Positions 16,134 to 24,907 of a stretch of 64,000 bases of DNA are shown one piece after another. Under the pieces are notes generated by a model. That model was not told where the DNA came from. It saw nothing but the letters and a program-made list of their open reading frames with translations, and did no database searches. Where the stretch lies: assembly GCA_029939575.1 (NCBI GenBank), contig JAOZSR010000002.1:1-64000 (forward strand). The letters run 5' to 3'. The stretch's first letter is position 1. Every line of letters starts with the position of its first letter. Source of the stretch: Fidelibacterota bacterium. GTDB lineage: Bacteria; Fidelibacterota; UBA2242; JAOZSR01. Position numbers and translations under genes: made by a program.

Positions 16134-17434
16134 GTAAAAAAATATTTGCTGTAATAAAAAGAGAATACTGGACACGTGCAAAAACCAAAGGATTTATTAT
16201 CGGAACTCTAATTTTTCCTCTATTTTTAGTTCTGATTTTCGGTGGAATTTTTATAGTTCAAAAAGTATTTACACCATCAACCAGAACCTATTATATTGTC
16301 GATAATTCTAATCAAATTTACTCAAAATTTTCCACTCAACTTACTGATACCTTAAAATCCGGTGAATTGAAATTCAAATTTTTTGAGAAAAAAGTTGAAC
16401 CTCAATTAATGGAATCAACCATAAAACAATTCCAGGAAGAAGTCCGAAACAAACAAATCTATGGATATTTAGTTATACCTGAGGATATAGTTGAATCCAA
16501 AGAGGTTAAATATGCGGCTCAGAGTGTCAGTGATTTCGAAGAACAAAGGTCGTTACAATGGGCTCTGTCAAAAGTTGTCTCAGATATTCGCCTTGAAAAA
16601 ATGGGCCTGGACGCTAATAAAATCAGACATGAAATGTGGTTAGGAAACATCAAATTGATTAGCAATCAAATTACAGAAAAAGGAGAAATTGAAAAAAGTG
16701 GCACATCCAGCTTTCTCCTGACCTATATCCTGGCTTATGTAATGTTTCTGATGATGATGATTTATGGTACTATGGTTATGCGAAGTGTTATCGAAGAAAA
16801 AAGTCAGCGTATTACTGAGATGATTGTATCAGCGATTAAACCTTTTGAATTAATGTTTGGAAAAATTGTTGGTATTTGCGCCTTGGGAATCACACAATTA
16901 ACTATTTTTGGTATTATGTTGTTTTTTATAGTAAAATATGGTGAACCAATAATGATAAAATTAGGTGCAACTGATACTGAGTTTCTGAATATTATCAAAC
17001 ATATTAACTTCACTGTACCTATTTTTCTTTTCTTTATTTTCTACTTTGTAATTGGATTTGTTTTCTTTTCTGCTCTTTATGCATCAATTGGAGCAATTGT
17101 AAATACTGAAGATGAGGGACAACAGTTCATGCCCCCTTTGGTTATTATTTTACTTTTAAGTTACTTCATAATGTTTGCTGCGGTCAAAAACCCGGATACA
17201 ACTATGGCTTTTTGGGCATCATTAATTCCTTTTTTCACACCTTTAGTAATGTTTGGAAGAGTCGCTGTAAGCGATCCGGCTTTACCTTCCGGAGCAATAC
17301 TATCCATTTTTACAATGATCTTATCTACCATATTAATTATCTGGCTGGCTAGTAAAATCTATAGAGTAGGCATTCTGATGTGTGGAAAAAAAGTATCCCT
17401 TAAAGAAGCAGTAAAGTGGATAAAATATAAATAA
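16130..17434 (+). CDS. ABC-2 type permease, NatB-like
   Basis: A 434-residue permease. It has one N-terminal TM segment (about 22-46), a large extracytoplasmic domain (about 47-195), and then five TM segments ending near residue 420. The motif MVMRSVIEEKSQRITEMIVS before the second membrane block is a hallmark of this NatB/YhaP family. It overlaps the ATPase gene by 4 bases, so the two form one exporter. A strong terminator follows. Its position right after the receptor/lipoprotein genes may be chance; the 106-base gap leaves room for a separate promoter. Confidence 0.87.
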   Translation: MSKKIFAVIKREYWTRAKTKGFIIGTLIFPLFLVLIFGGIFIVQKVFTPSTRTYYIVDNSNQIYSKFSTQLTDTLKSGELKFKFFEKKVEPQLMESTIKQFQEEVRNKQIYGYLVIPEDIVESKEVKYAAQSVSDFEEQRSLQWALSKVVSDIRLEKMGLDANKIRHEMWLGNIKLISNQITEKGEIEKSGTSSFLLTYILAYVMFLMMMIYGTMVMRSVIEEKSQRITEMIVSAIKPFELMFGKIVGICALGITQLTIFGIMLFFIVKYGEPIMIKLGATDTEFLNIIKHINFTVPIFLFFIFYFVIGFVFFSALYASIGAIVNTEDEGQQFMPPLVIILLLSYFIMFAAVKNPDTTMAFWASLIPFFTPLVMFGRVAVSDPALPSGAILSIFTMILSTILIIWLASKIYRVGILMCGKKVSLKEAVKWIKYK

Positions 17435-17444
17435 TATTCTTTAT

Positions 17445-17482
17445 AAAAAAGCCGCTTCAAATACTATTTAGCGGCTTTTTTT
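17445..17482. terminator. bidirectional terminator natB / mrp
   Basis: AAAAAAGCCGC (17445-17455) pairs with GCGGCTTTTTT (17471-17481), 15-base loop, T-run on the plus side and A-run on the left, so it can stop both the exporter operon and the convergent mrp operon. Confidence 0.8.
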
Positions 17483-17545
17483 AATTCTAAATATTAAGAG
17501 GGCAGATGATTAAAATGGAATAATCTGCCTTGCGATTATAAATTT

Positions 17546-18361
17546 TCAACCTAAAATTTTAATCACCTTAGTTGCAATTTCTCCAAAATTAGAGGCTGTT
17601 TTACTTTCAGGATATTTCAGTACAATCGGAGTTCCTGCATCGCCACATTCCCGATTTTCTTTTTCCATTGGAATATGTCCAAGAAATTCCACACCCATTT
17701 CTTCAGCCATTTTTTTTCCACCACCGATTCCAAAAAAATCAATTTCTTTATCACAATGAGGACAGACAAATCCTGACATATTCTCTATCACACCAATTTT
17801 GGGAATATTCAGTTTTTTTGCCATGTTCACTGCCCTGCGGCAATCCATTAATGAAACTTCCTGTGGAGTAGTAACCACAATCGCCATCTGAGGTAGCATT
17901 TTTTGAGATGCTGTCAAGACTTCGTCCCCGGTTCCCGGAGGCATATCCGAAAGTAAGACATCAAGTTTGTCCCAAACAACATCAGCTAAAAATTGTGTAA
18001 TGACTCCTGAGCGCAAAGGTCCGCGCCAGATAACAGGCTGATTATCCGGAATCATTGGCGCAATTGACATCACTCGTAAATCATGTTTAATTTGAGGTAA
18101 AATTCTATTTTCATCCATTGGTTGTGGTTGACCTTCAAGCCCAACCATTAATGGAATATTTGGTCCTGTAATATCAGCATCCAAAATTCCAATTTTTTTA
18201 TCTTGTTTAATTAGTGAATAAGCGAGGTTTACGGCAACTGTGCTTTTCCCAACTCCACCTTTACCACTAAAAACAACAATCCGGTTCTGAATTATATTTA
18301 AATTCTCAGAAATCCGTTTATCCTGCTGTATCATCTTATCCTGTTGATTCATTTGTTCCAT
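17546..18361 (-). CDS. apbC: Mrp/ApbC iron-sulfur cluster carrier ATPase
   Basis: A 271-residue P-loop ATPase of the Mrp/NBP35 family that carries Fe-S clusters to apo-proteins in the cytosol. The deviant Walker A GKGGVGKST is at residues 33-41 and the partner switch motif DADITGPNIP near 79-88. A CPHC pair (GFVCPHCDK) near residue 200 supplies the bridging cluster ligands. It lacks the N-terminal MIP18-like domain found in many longer Mrp proteins and instead has a short Gln-rich leader (MNQQDKMIQQDK). It follows the FAD-dependent reductase gene by 60 bases on the same strand. Confidence 0.88.
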   Translation of the reverse strand: MEQMNQQDKMIQQDKRISENLNIIQNRIVVFSGKGGVGKSTVAVNLAYSLIKQDKKIGILDADITGPNIPLMVGLEGQPQPMDENRILPQIKHDLRVMSIAPMIPDNQPVIWRGPLRSGVITQFLADVVWDKLDVLLSDMPPGTGDEVLTASQKMLPQMAIVVTTPQEVSLMDCRRAVNMAKKLNIPKIGVIENMSGFVCPHCDKEIDFFGIGGGKKMAEEMGVEFLGHIPMEKENRECGDAGTPIVLKYPESKTASNFGEIATKVIKILG

Positions 18362-18421
18362 TGATTTCCTTTCATATTTTTCACAAGTAAGTTATTATGA
18401 TTACTTATTACTTAGTCAAAT

Positions 18422-19783
18422 TTATTTTCTTTTTTTAATTTGGGCAATGGCCAATTCAGCAGCCTTAACCAAAACATATTTAGTAGGCGCTGTTGTTAAT
18501 AAAGGATGAGTCCCAAACTGGAAAGAGACAAATTCATATACAGTTACATATTTCTGAATCGCCAAACTAACAATGTTTATCATCTCTCCGACACCTTTTC
18601 CACCAAATAATTCACCACCGATAATTTCGCCATTTTCAGGATTTGCAATAATTTTTGCTTCAAGGGGATAAGTATCGGCAATTGTTCCCGGATGCCTGTC
18701 AACATCTTTAAATTGACCAATTACATAATCAATGTTTGCTTCTTTGGCAACTTGCTCAATTGCACCTGCAGATGCGAAGGCTTTTTTATTGATCTCGGTA
18801 GAAAATACGGAAAGTGTTCCTGTAAAACCTCTTAATAATTTGATATTAAATAAATTGTACCCCAGCACTCTGGCCTCTGCTGTTGCTGTAGAAGCAAGCA
18901 TAATATTATCAGTCCTACCAGTAATAAATCCAAGTGTCTGAGCACAATCACCGACAGCATATACATCTTTTTTACCAGTTCTCCGGTAATTATCTACACG
19001 AATCATTCCCCGACTGTTTATTTCCAGACCGGCCTTTTTTGCCAGGTCTGTTCTTGGTTTATATCCAACACAGAAAATAACAATATCAGCATTAATGACT
19101 TTTCCGGTAGATAATTTTACACTGCTAACTTTACCATCTTTTCCCAATATTTCTTCTACTTTAGTTTCTGTATACAGATTGACTCCGGATTCTTTGATTT
19201 CAATATCCGCTTTTAAAGCAAAATCAACAGAAAAAGCTTTGTAAAGACAATGTTTTTCCATTTCTATAAGAGATACTACTTTATCTTTATACTTTGCTAA
19301 TTGCTCAGCAATTTCCACTCCGATAAAACCGCCACCAATTACAACAATATTTTGAGCAGCATCTGTCTTTTTCATTAATTGATCGATATAACCGTAACTC
19401 TTTTTTATATTCTCTACACCATCCAGATCATAGCCTTTGATAAATTTTGGAATAGTTGGAGTAGAGCCAGTTGCAAAAACAAGTTTATTATAAGAAAACT
19501 CTTCACCGGATTCAGTTGTTAAACTTTTATTGTCAAAATTAATATTGGTGACTTTATCTACTAAAACTTCTCCACCGGCATCTACAAAGGGTTTCGGTCC
19601 CATGGCATTTTTTGACACATCTTCAAGATCATGGAAAATATAAGGAATTCCACAAGGAACCAGTCCCTTTTCTTCTTCTTTGATCATTAAAAATGATTTT
19701 TCAGGATTTTGTTTTTTTGCAGTGACACCGGTAATGATTCCTGAAGGACCACCTCCGATAATAATTACGTCATGATTTTTCAT
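18422..19783 (-). CDS. FAD/NAD(P)-dependent oxidoreductase, CoA-disulfide reductase/NADH oxidase family
   Basis: A 453-residue flavoprotein of the pyridine nucleotide-disulfide reductase family. FAD-binding GGGPSG lies at residues 10-15. The active-site cysteine is in VPCGIPYIF (Cys44), matching the single redox Cys of CoA-disulfide reductases and NADH oxidases. The NAD-binding motif IGGGFIGVEIAEQL follows, then GDCAQ in the second FAD motif, and a C-terminal dimerisation domain. ATG at 19783 is chosen over an upstream start because it has AGGAG at the right distance and gives the normal N-terminus. No rhodanese domain is attached. Likely role is thiol or sulfur redox, or peroxide/oxygen defence; substrate unproved. 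Confidence 0.83.
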   Translation of the reverse strand: MKNHDVIIIGGGPSGIITGVTAKKQNPEKSFLMIKEEEKGLVPCGIPYIFHDLEDVSKNAMGPKPFVDAGGEVLVDKVTNINFDNKSLTTESGEEFSYNKLVFATGSTPTIPKFIKGYDLDGVENIKKSYGYIDQLMKKTDAAQNIVVIGGGFIGVEIAEQLAKYKDKVVSLIEMEKHCLYKAFSVDFALKADIEIKESGVNLYTETKVEEILGKDGKVSSVKLSTGKVINADIVIFCVGYKPRTDLAKKAGLEINSRGMIRVDNYRRTGKKDVYAVGDCAQTLGFITGRTDNIMLASTATAEARVLGYNLFNIKLLRGFTGTLSVFSTEINKKAFASAGAIEQVAKEANIDYVIGQFKDVDRHPGTIADTYPLEAKIIANPENGEIIGGELFGGKGVGEMINIVSLAIQKYVTVYEFVSFQFGTHPLLTTAPTKYVLVKAAELAIAQIKKRK

Positions 19784-20161
19784 AGAAATTTCTCCTAAGT
19801 TAAAAATTATACATTCAAGCAACCGGATAATTTAACAATTTTTTTCAATATTATCATAAGAGAATATTTTCTTTTTAATTCAGGCATGTATAACGATACA
19901 TTTTAAAAATAAAATTAACTAACATATACATCGCTATTAAGATTTATAGAAAATCAGTAAATAAATAATCTTTTGCACTATGAATTGGTTTGATATTCCA
20001 ATGGAACTGCAAAACTGGCAGAAGCAGCTATTACAATTGGAATAATATCTGTAGCAATTTACGATTTTTAAAACTACTTTAAAAAATTGTCCTTGTTTAC
20101 AATTAGGTTGTAAATAAAGGCTATAATGACTTTAAACTAATGGCTATGAGAATATTTCAGA
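19784..20161. other. noncoding gap, possible gene remnant
   Basis: 378 bases between the flavoprotein start and a small membrane gene. The left half is AT-rich and presumably holds the flavoprotein promoter. At 20003-20071 a plus-strand frame reads 22 codons of membrane-like composition (GTAKLAEAAITIGIISVA..) to a stop, closed upstream by an in-frame stop; it may be the tail of a decayed gene. Nothing else is supported. Confidence 0.35.
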
Positions 20162-20578
20162 TTAGATTTTAGAATCATTATTCTTTTTTAGATATAGATA
20201 ACATTCTATCATTAATATTAAGAATATCATATCCAGCACGCCAAAAAGTCCGACAAAAAGCCAATGCGGAATTTTACCAAAAAACGCATAAAAAAGAGCA
20301 ATTGAAACGTAAGCCAATTTATATAAAGTACCAACTAAAATAAGATCACGGTTTTTATTCAGATCACCACGATAAATTAAATAATAAGCAACACCTATTA
20401 CAAACAGGAACGCACCAATCAAAGAAATATATGCTCCATATTCAGGTAATTTTTCCGAAATTCCAATTAAATTAAAAGCAAACTTATAAAAGAATGTAAA
20501 AACAATTCCCAGTATCAGGTCATAAATAGCCGTAGCCAAAAAAATAGCCTTATAAAACTTTTCCCTCTTTTGTTCCAT
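20162..20578 (-). CDS. small four-TM membrane protein of unknown function
   Basis: A 138-residue protein with four hydrophobic segments (about 10-33, 46-67, 79-100 and 105-128) joined by short loops (YRGDLNKNRD between TM2 and TM3). It begins with a basic/acidic cytosolic MEQKREKFYK. GGAGG-like ribosome site AGGAGG precedes the ATG. It is the last of three minus-strand genes after the esterase and Gfo/Idh/MocA genes, with gaps of about 50 bases. No family recognised. Confidence 0.7.
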   Translation of the reverse strand: MEQKREKFYKAIFLATAIYDLILGIVFTFFYKFAFNLIGISEKLPEYGAYISLIGAFLFVIGVAYYLIYRGDLNKNRDLILVGTLYKLAYVSIALFYAFFGKIPHWLFVGLFGVLDMIFLILMIECYLYLKKNNDSKI

Positions 20579-20628
20579 AATAGACCTCCTTGTTTTTAAA
20601 TTATATGAAAATGTAAATATAATTCAAC

Positions 20629-21630
20629 TCATTCAAAAGGATATTTAAAGCCCCACTCATTTCGCATTTTGTCCATCACTTCCATGATTTTAACTGTTTC
20701 ATCTAAAGAAATAATTTCACTTTCCAACCTTCCTTCATTAATACATCGAAATACTTCTTCTACCTGGTAAACAAATCCATTGTCATGACATGGCTCATGA
20801 ACTTCTGACTTGTTAACTATCTCATTTGTACCATTGTGTTGCGAGACTGTAAACCGCTGACCAACCTGGAATTGTGGATATTCAATATAACCTTTTGAAC
20901 CATAAATAATTGCCTTATCTATCATATGAAGGTTAAAACTTGTACAAATATTCACTAAACAGCCAGAAGGAAATCGAAACATATAATTAGCGATTTCATC
21001 TACTCCCAAATCACTAAAACGGGTCATTGATTTAATTTCTACAGGAATTTCTCCCAACACATTACAAATAAAGGAAATCGGATAAATTCCCATATCCAGC
21101 GTAACGCCTCCTGCCAAATTTGGATCTTTTAATCTTGTTTCATATTTAGGTGATACAATTCCGCCAAATGTAATATTGCACTCTTTTATTTCACCAATTT
21201 CCTGATTTTTGAGCATCTTCTTCAAAGTTTTTTGAGCAGGTAAAAATCTCACCCACATTGCCTCCATCAAAAAAAGTTTCTTCTTCCGTGCAATACGAAC
21301 AAGTTCCCGAGCCTCATTAGCATTAACGGTAAATGGCTTCTCAATCAAAACATGTTTTCCATTCTCCAAAGCCAATTTGGCATTTTCAAAATGAAAATTA
21401 TGAGTTGTTGCCACATAAACAACATCAATTGCTTTACTTGTAACTAATTCCTGGTAAGAATAAGTCTGATCAACACCATTTTCATCAGCAAATATTTTTG
21501 CCCTTGATGGAGTTTTTGAGGCTATGCCATAGAGATGATTTTGAGGAGTTTTATTAAGAGCATTCGCCATTCTTTTTGCAATTACTCCGGCTCCCATTAT
21601 ACCCCAATTAAGTTTTTTTACTTTTTCCAT
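20629..21630 (-). CDS. Gfo/Idh/MocA family oxidoreductase
   Basis: A 333-residue NAD(P)-dependent sugar or cyclitol dehydrogenase-like protein. The Rossmann motif GIMGAGVIAKRMANAL is at residues 10-25. The conserved EKPF (near 97-100) supplies the catalytic lysine, and MEAMWVRFLPA plus GGVTLDMGIYPI show the substrate domain of the trans-1,2-dihydrobenzene-1,2-diol/xylose dehydrogenase-like branch. It is complete and of normal length. It lies 52 bases downstream of the Fes-like esterase gene on the same strand; the substrate link between them is not apparent. Confidence 0.85.
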   Translation of the reverse strand: MEKVKKLNWGIMGAGVIAKRMANALNKTPQNHLYGIASKTPSRAKIFADENGVDQTYSYQELVTSKAIDVVYVATTHNFHFENAKLALENGKHVLIEKPFTVNANEARELVRIARKKKLFLMEAMWVRFLPAQKTLKKMLKNQEIGEIKECNITFGGIVSPKYETRLKDPNLAGGVTLDMGIYPISFICNVLGEIPVEIKSMTRFSDLGVDEIANYMFRFPSGCLVNICTSFNLHMIDKAIIYGSKGYIEYPQFQVGQRFTVSQHNGTNEIVNKSEVHEPCHDNGFVYQVEEVFRCINEGRLESEIISLDETVKIMEVMDKMRNEWGFKYPFE

Positions 21631-21682
21631 ACCATTTCCTCTTGCTAATTACTTTTCCAATATATGATTTTTACCAAATATC

Positions 21683-22840
21683 TTATTTTGATTTTGGAAA
21701 AAATTGGATTAAAATATTATCAATGTGAGCACGCCAATTGCCCCAGCTATGACCTTCATGAAATTCATTTGTCTTAACAAAATATTCTTTTTTGTTAAGA
21801 GTTGATAATAATAATTTATTAGCCTTTTGTATCGATGGTTCATAACTACCCCAATCAAGATAAAAGGATATATTTTTCCTTTCTCCATTAAAAAGTAAAT
21901 TGATAATCCTATTATCATCTACCCAAAAAGCCCCCGATTGACTGGCACAAAGGCCAATAATTTGCGGATAATGGTAACAAATATAAACTGAAATCAACCC
22001 TCCGAGAGATGCTCCCATTATACACCTTTTATCTGGTTTATCAATTGTTCGATAATGACTGTCGATATAAGGAACAAGTTCTTTGACAATCATTTCCATA
22101 TATTTGGTATTTATCCAATATTCTGTATTTCGCTTAACGGGATTAATAAAAACAACAATACACTCTTCAATTTTATTATGTGCAATCAGGTAATCCAGGA
22201 TATTATTCATCTTTGCAATATTTTTGTATTCCTCTCCGTCATTAACATAAACAACCGGATATTTCTTCGGCTCCTTATCGTCATACTTCGGGGGTAAATA
22301 AACATAAATCTGTCTGGAATTATTCAACGAATCACTGTGAAAATTCAAGGATGATACATTACCTTGAAAAATATCAGAATAAAATTCAATTTCCCGGGGC
22401 TGTCTATAATCTCCCATAGCTAATTCGGAATTTTGTCCAAATCCGCTCAAAATTGCTTTAGAATTCAGAGGATCCAAAATCCAGGAAGTTCCATCTTTTA
22501 CAAATTTATAGTCAATTCGGGCATCTTTCTCAAATATTTTTGTCAAATATTGAAAATTAGTTCCCGGTACATTTGTCATTGTGTCTTTCTCCGGACTCCA
22601 TCCATTGAAATCCCCGGTCACAATTACTGGTGCTGATGAAAAACTATTAAAAATAAAATGAGCCATTGTATCTTCTATTATCGGAAATTCTTTCTCGGAT
22701 TGCATAAAATTATCTATTATTTCAATCCTACGATTTTGCTCGGCATTCCTAACAGAATTTAGAAAATCATGGAAATCTTGTCCCTTTAAGACACTGGAAA
22801 AAATCAGTAACAAAACACAAAATAATTTTTGGTAGTTCAT
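21683..22840 (-). CDS. exported Fes-like esterase (E-set domain plus alpha/beta hydrolase)
   Basis: A 385-residue secreted protein. It has a signal peptide (1-20), an early-set/CBM48-like domain (about 50-130, with VTGDFNGWSPEKD), then an esterase-D/enterochelin-esterase type alpha/beta hydrolase. The nucleophile elbow is MGASLGGL (Ser near 275). The likely catalytic His is in FHEGHSWGNW near the C-terminus (about 362-371). The family hydrolyses esters such as siderophore trilactones or feruloyl-sugar esters; the combination with an E-set domain favours surface carbohydrate or siderophore esters. It is followed by the Gfo/Idh/MocA gene in the same direction. Confidence 0.82.
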   Translation of the reverse strand: MNYQKLFCVLLLIFSSVLKGQDFHDFLNSVRNAEQNRRIEIIDNFMQSEKEFPIIEDTMAHFIFNSFSSAPVIVTGDFNGWSPEKDTMTNVPGTNFQYLTKIFEKDARIDYKFVKDGTSWILDPLNSKAILSGFGQNSELAMGDYRQPREIEFYSDIFQGNVSSLNFHSDSLNNSRQIYVYLPPKYDDKEPKKYPVVYVNDGEEYKNIAKMNNILDYLIAHNKIEECIVVFINPVKRNTEYWINTKYMEMIVKELVPYIDSHYRTIDKPDKRCIMGASLGGLISVYICYHYPQIIGLCASQSGAFWVDDNRIINLLFNGERKNISFYLDWGSYEPSIQKANKLLLSTLNKKEYFVKTNEFHEGHSWGNWRAHIDNILIQFFPKSK

Positions 22841-23062
22841 AAATACTCACTGTTTTTAATTTTAAAAGTTTATCTGATTCATTTTGGAATTTATAAAAGA
22901 ATATACACCATGCCAAATGGATTGCTTCGGAATTATTAAAATTCTTATATGTACATTTATTTTTGAATCCATTCAATTAATTATTAATATTAAAAAGAAA
23001 TATTAATTAATGGAAAAATGATTGATTTTACTAAATAACAGGTAGTTGAGGAGTTTAGAAAA

Positions 23063-24187
23063 ATGTTTGAAAATATAAATATAATGCAAGAATCGGAAGT
23101 TAAGCCGGCAATTAACAGGCTAATTAAAGCAAGAGCTTTTTCATTAATGATAAAAGGTATATCCAGGGATCTACCAAAAGAAAAATTGATCAAAATATTT
23201 GATAATATCTCAACAATTAAAGACTTTCAAACAAAATTTATTAAGCCTTTATTAGATACAATTATTTTTAAAACTACAAATGGACTTTCTTATGATGGAG
23301 TAAATAATCTTGACCCATCCCAGGCTTATTTATTTATTTCAAATCATAGAGATATTATTCTGGATTCAACATTTTTAAATTATATCTTATTAAACAATAG
23401 CCATGAAACAACCCAGCTGGCTATTGGGGACAATCTGCTAATTTACCCCTGGATTACTGACTTTTTAAGACTGAATAAAAGTTTTATTGTGAAAAGAGAT
23501 ATGTCACCACGACAACTCTACACTTACTCAAAAAAACTTTCTGAATATATTCACAATACTATTACAAATGAAAAAGTATCTATCTGGATCGCCCAGCGTG
23601 AAGGTCGTGCAAAAGACGGACATGATGAAACACAAACCGGTGTTCTAAAAATGCTTAGCATGGGGAATAAAACAAATTTTGTTGACCATTTTAAATCATT
23701 ACAAATTGTTCCGGTATCAATTTCCTATGAGTTTGATCCTTGTGATAATATAAAAATTAAAGAATTATATCAGAAAAAAACAGGTGGTGAATATTCTAAA
23801 ACAACCAAAGATGATTTGAAAAGTATGATTACCGGCATTACCGGACAAAAAGGACGAGTTCATTATTCAATTGGAAAACCAATTAACAAAGAATTAAATG
23901 ATTTTCAGACTTTCCCGAATCTTAACACTTTTGTTAAAAATTTGGCACTTTTACTCGACCATGAAATCCAATCAAATTATAAACTCTGGAGTACTAATTA
24001 TCTTGCTCATGATATGCTAAATAATACTAGTATGTATACAGATAAATATAACGACAAGGATAAAAAAAGTTTTCAGGAATTGATAGCAGAAAGAATTAAA
24101 GGAATTGACGGTAAAAAAACCGTATTAGAAACCATTTTATTAGAAATGTATTCCAATCCGGTTAAAAATCGACTAAAACGCAGTTAA
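23063..24187 (+). CDS. PlsC-like glycerolipid acyltransferase
   Basis: A 374-residue acyltransferase of the lysophosphatidic-acid/glycerol-3-phosphate group. Catalytic motif I reads SNHRDIILDS near residues 95-104 (His, with the Asp one residue further than in the classic HX4D). A motif III-like AQREGRAKDG lies near 184-193. The C-terminal part is helical. No TM anchor is obvious. It is transcribed alone and ends 2 bases from the end of the convergent GT25 gene, with no terminator between them. Likely role is acylation of a lipid precursor at the membrane; acceptor unknown. Confidence 0.75.
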   Translation: MFENINIMQESEVKPAINRLIKARAFSLMIKGISRDLPKEKLIKIFDNISTIKDFQTKFIKPLLDTIIFKTTNGLSYDGVNNLDPSQAYLFISNHRDIILDSTFLNYILLNNSHETTQLAIGDNLLIYPWITDFLRLNKSFIVKRDMSPRQLYTYSKKLSEYIHNTITNEKVSIWIAQREGRAKDGHDETQTGVLKMLSMGNKTNFVDHFKSLQIVPVSISYEFDPCDNIKIKELYQKKTGGEYSKTTKDDLKSMITGITGQKGRVHYSIGKPINKELNDFQTFPNLNTFVKNLALLLDHEIQSNYKLWSTNYLAHDMLNNTSMYTDKYNDKDKKSFQELIAERIKGIDGKKTVLETILLEMYSNPVKNRLKRS

Positions 24188-24189
24188 TA

Positions 24190-24897
24190 TTATTTAAGAA
24201 ACCAGCGACTAATTTTAATTAAAATCCGTTTTGATAATTTACTTTTTCCATGATTTACATTTAACTCCTGCCTGACAGAATACCTGTAACGGGTTTCTTT
24301 CGCCAAAGCATTTGCCAAAAAATAAGGATGATATTGTCCGGCCTTGTTACGTAAAATTACATCCATGGACTGTTTGTTATCGTAAGGTATTAATTGTTTT
24401 TTTAAATTTAAAGCATTTTTACAATTTACGAGGTAACAGAATGTACCATTGTTAATTCCTCTTTTACGGATTAATTGTGGTTTGAGAAAATATTCATTAA
24501 CCGGAATACCAGTGACATTATGATATCCTAATCTTATCATATCCCAGTCATCCGGAACATTTTCCCAGGGAATGTCTGAAAGCTTTTCCAAAAAATCTTT
24601 TCTCAAAACAGCATCATCTTCACAGATCAATGCAACTTCACAATCAGGATCATTATGAACTTTTTCCCACAAAGTCACATGACTAAGCAAGCAGCCCAGG
24701 CTTCCCGGCATGCGTAGTTTAAAATTTTTCCCAAGATATTCATTTTGCTTATATTCTTCTATATTAACATTGCCTCCGTTCACTGCCGGCCACAAAGTCA
24801 CATCTATTCCAGCTTCCTTACTACTTTTAAAAAATCGCTTTAATCTTTCCGCACCTTCTACTTCCATACCTATTACATAGGCTTTATCAAAATGCAT
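24190..24897 (-). CDS. glycosyltransferase family 25 protein
   Basis: A 235-residue protein with the GT25 (LPS galactosyl/glucosyltransferase) signature. It has the start YVIGMEVEGAERLKRF, GCLLSHVTLWEKV near residues 68-80, and the metal/nucleotide-binding acidic motif ICEDDAVLR near 91-99. Then come DWDMIRLG and a basic C-terminus that could bind the membrane. It probably adds a sugar to lipopolysaccharide or another surface glycan. It starts 10 bases after the stop of the peptidase U32 gene and is cotranscribed. Convergent and nearly abutting with the acyltransferase gene. Confidence 0.83.
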   Translation of the reverse strand: MHFDKAYVIGMEVEGAERLKRFFKSSKEAGIDVTLWPAVNGGNVNIEEYKQNEYLGKNFKLRMPGSLGCLLSHVTLWEKVHNDPDCEVALICEDDAVLRKDFLEKLSDIPWENVPDDWDMIRLGYHNVTGIPVNEYFLKPQLIRKRGINNGTFCYLVNCKNALNLKKQLIPYDNKQSMDVILRNKAGQYHPYFLANALAKETRYRYSVRQELNVNHGKSKLSKRILIKISRWFLK

Positions 24898-24907
24898 TAA
24901 TACCCCT

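Noticed and set aside
20003-20071. Short membrane-like reading frame (GTAKLAEAAITIG..) in a gap
   Set aside because: Only 22 codons, no start codon and closed by an upstream stop; mentioned as a possible remnant but not called a gene.
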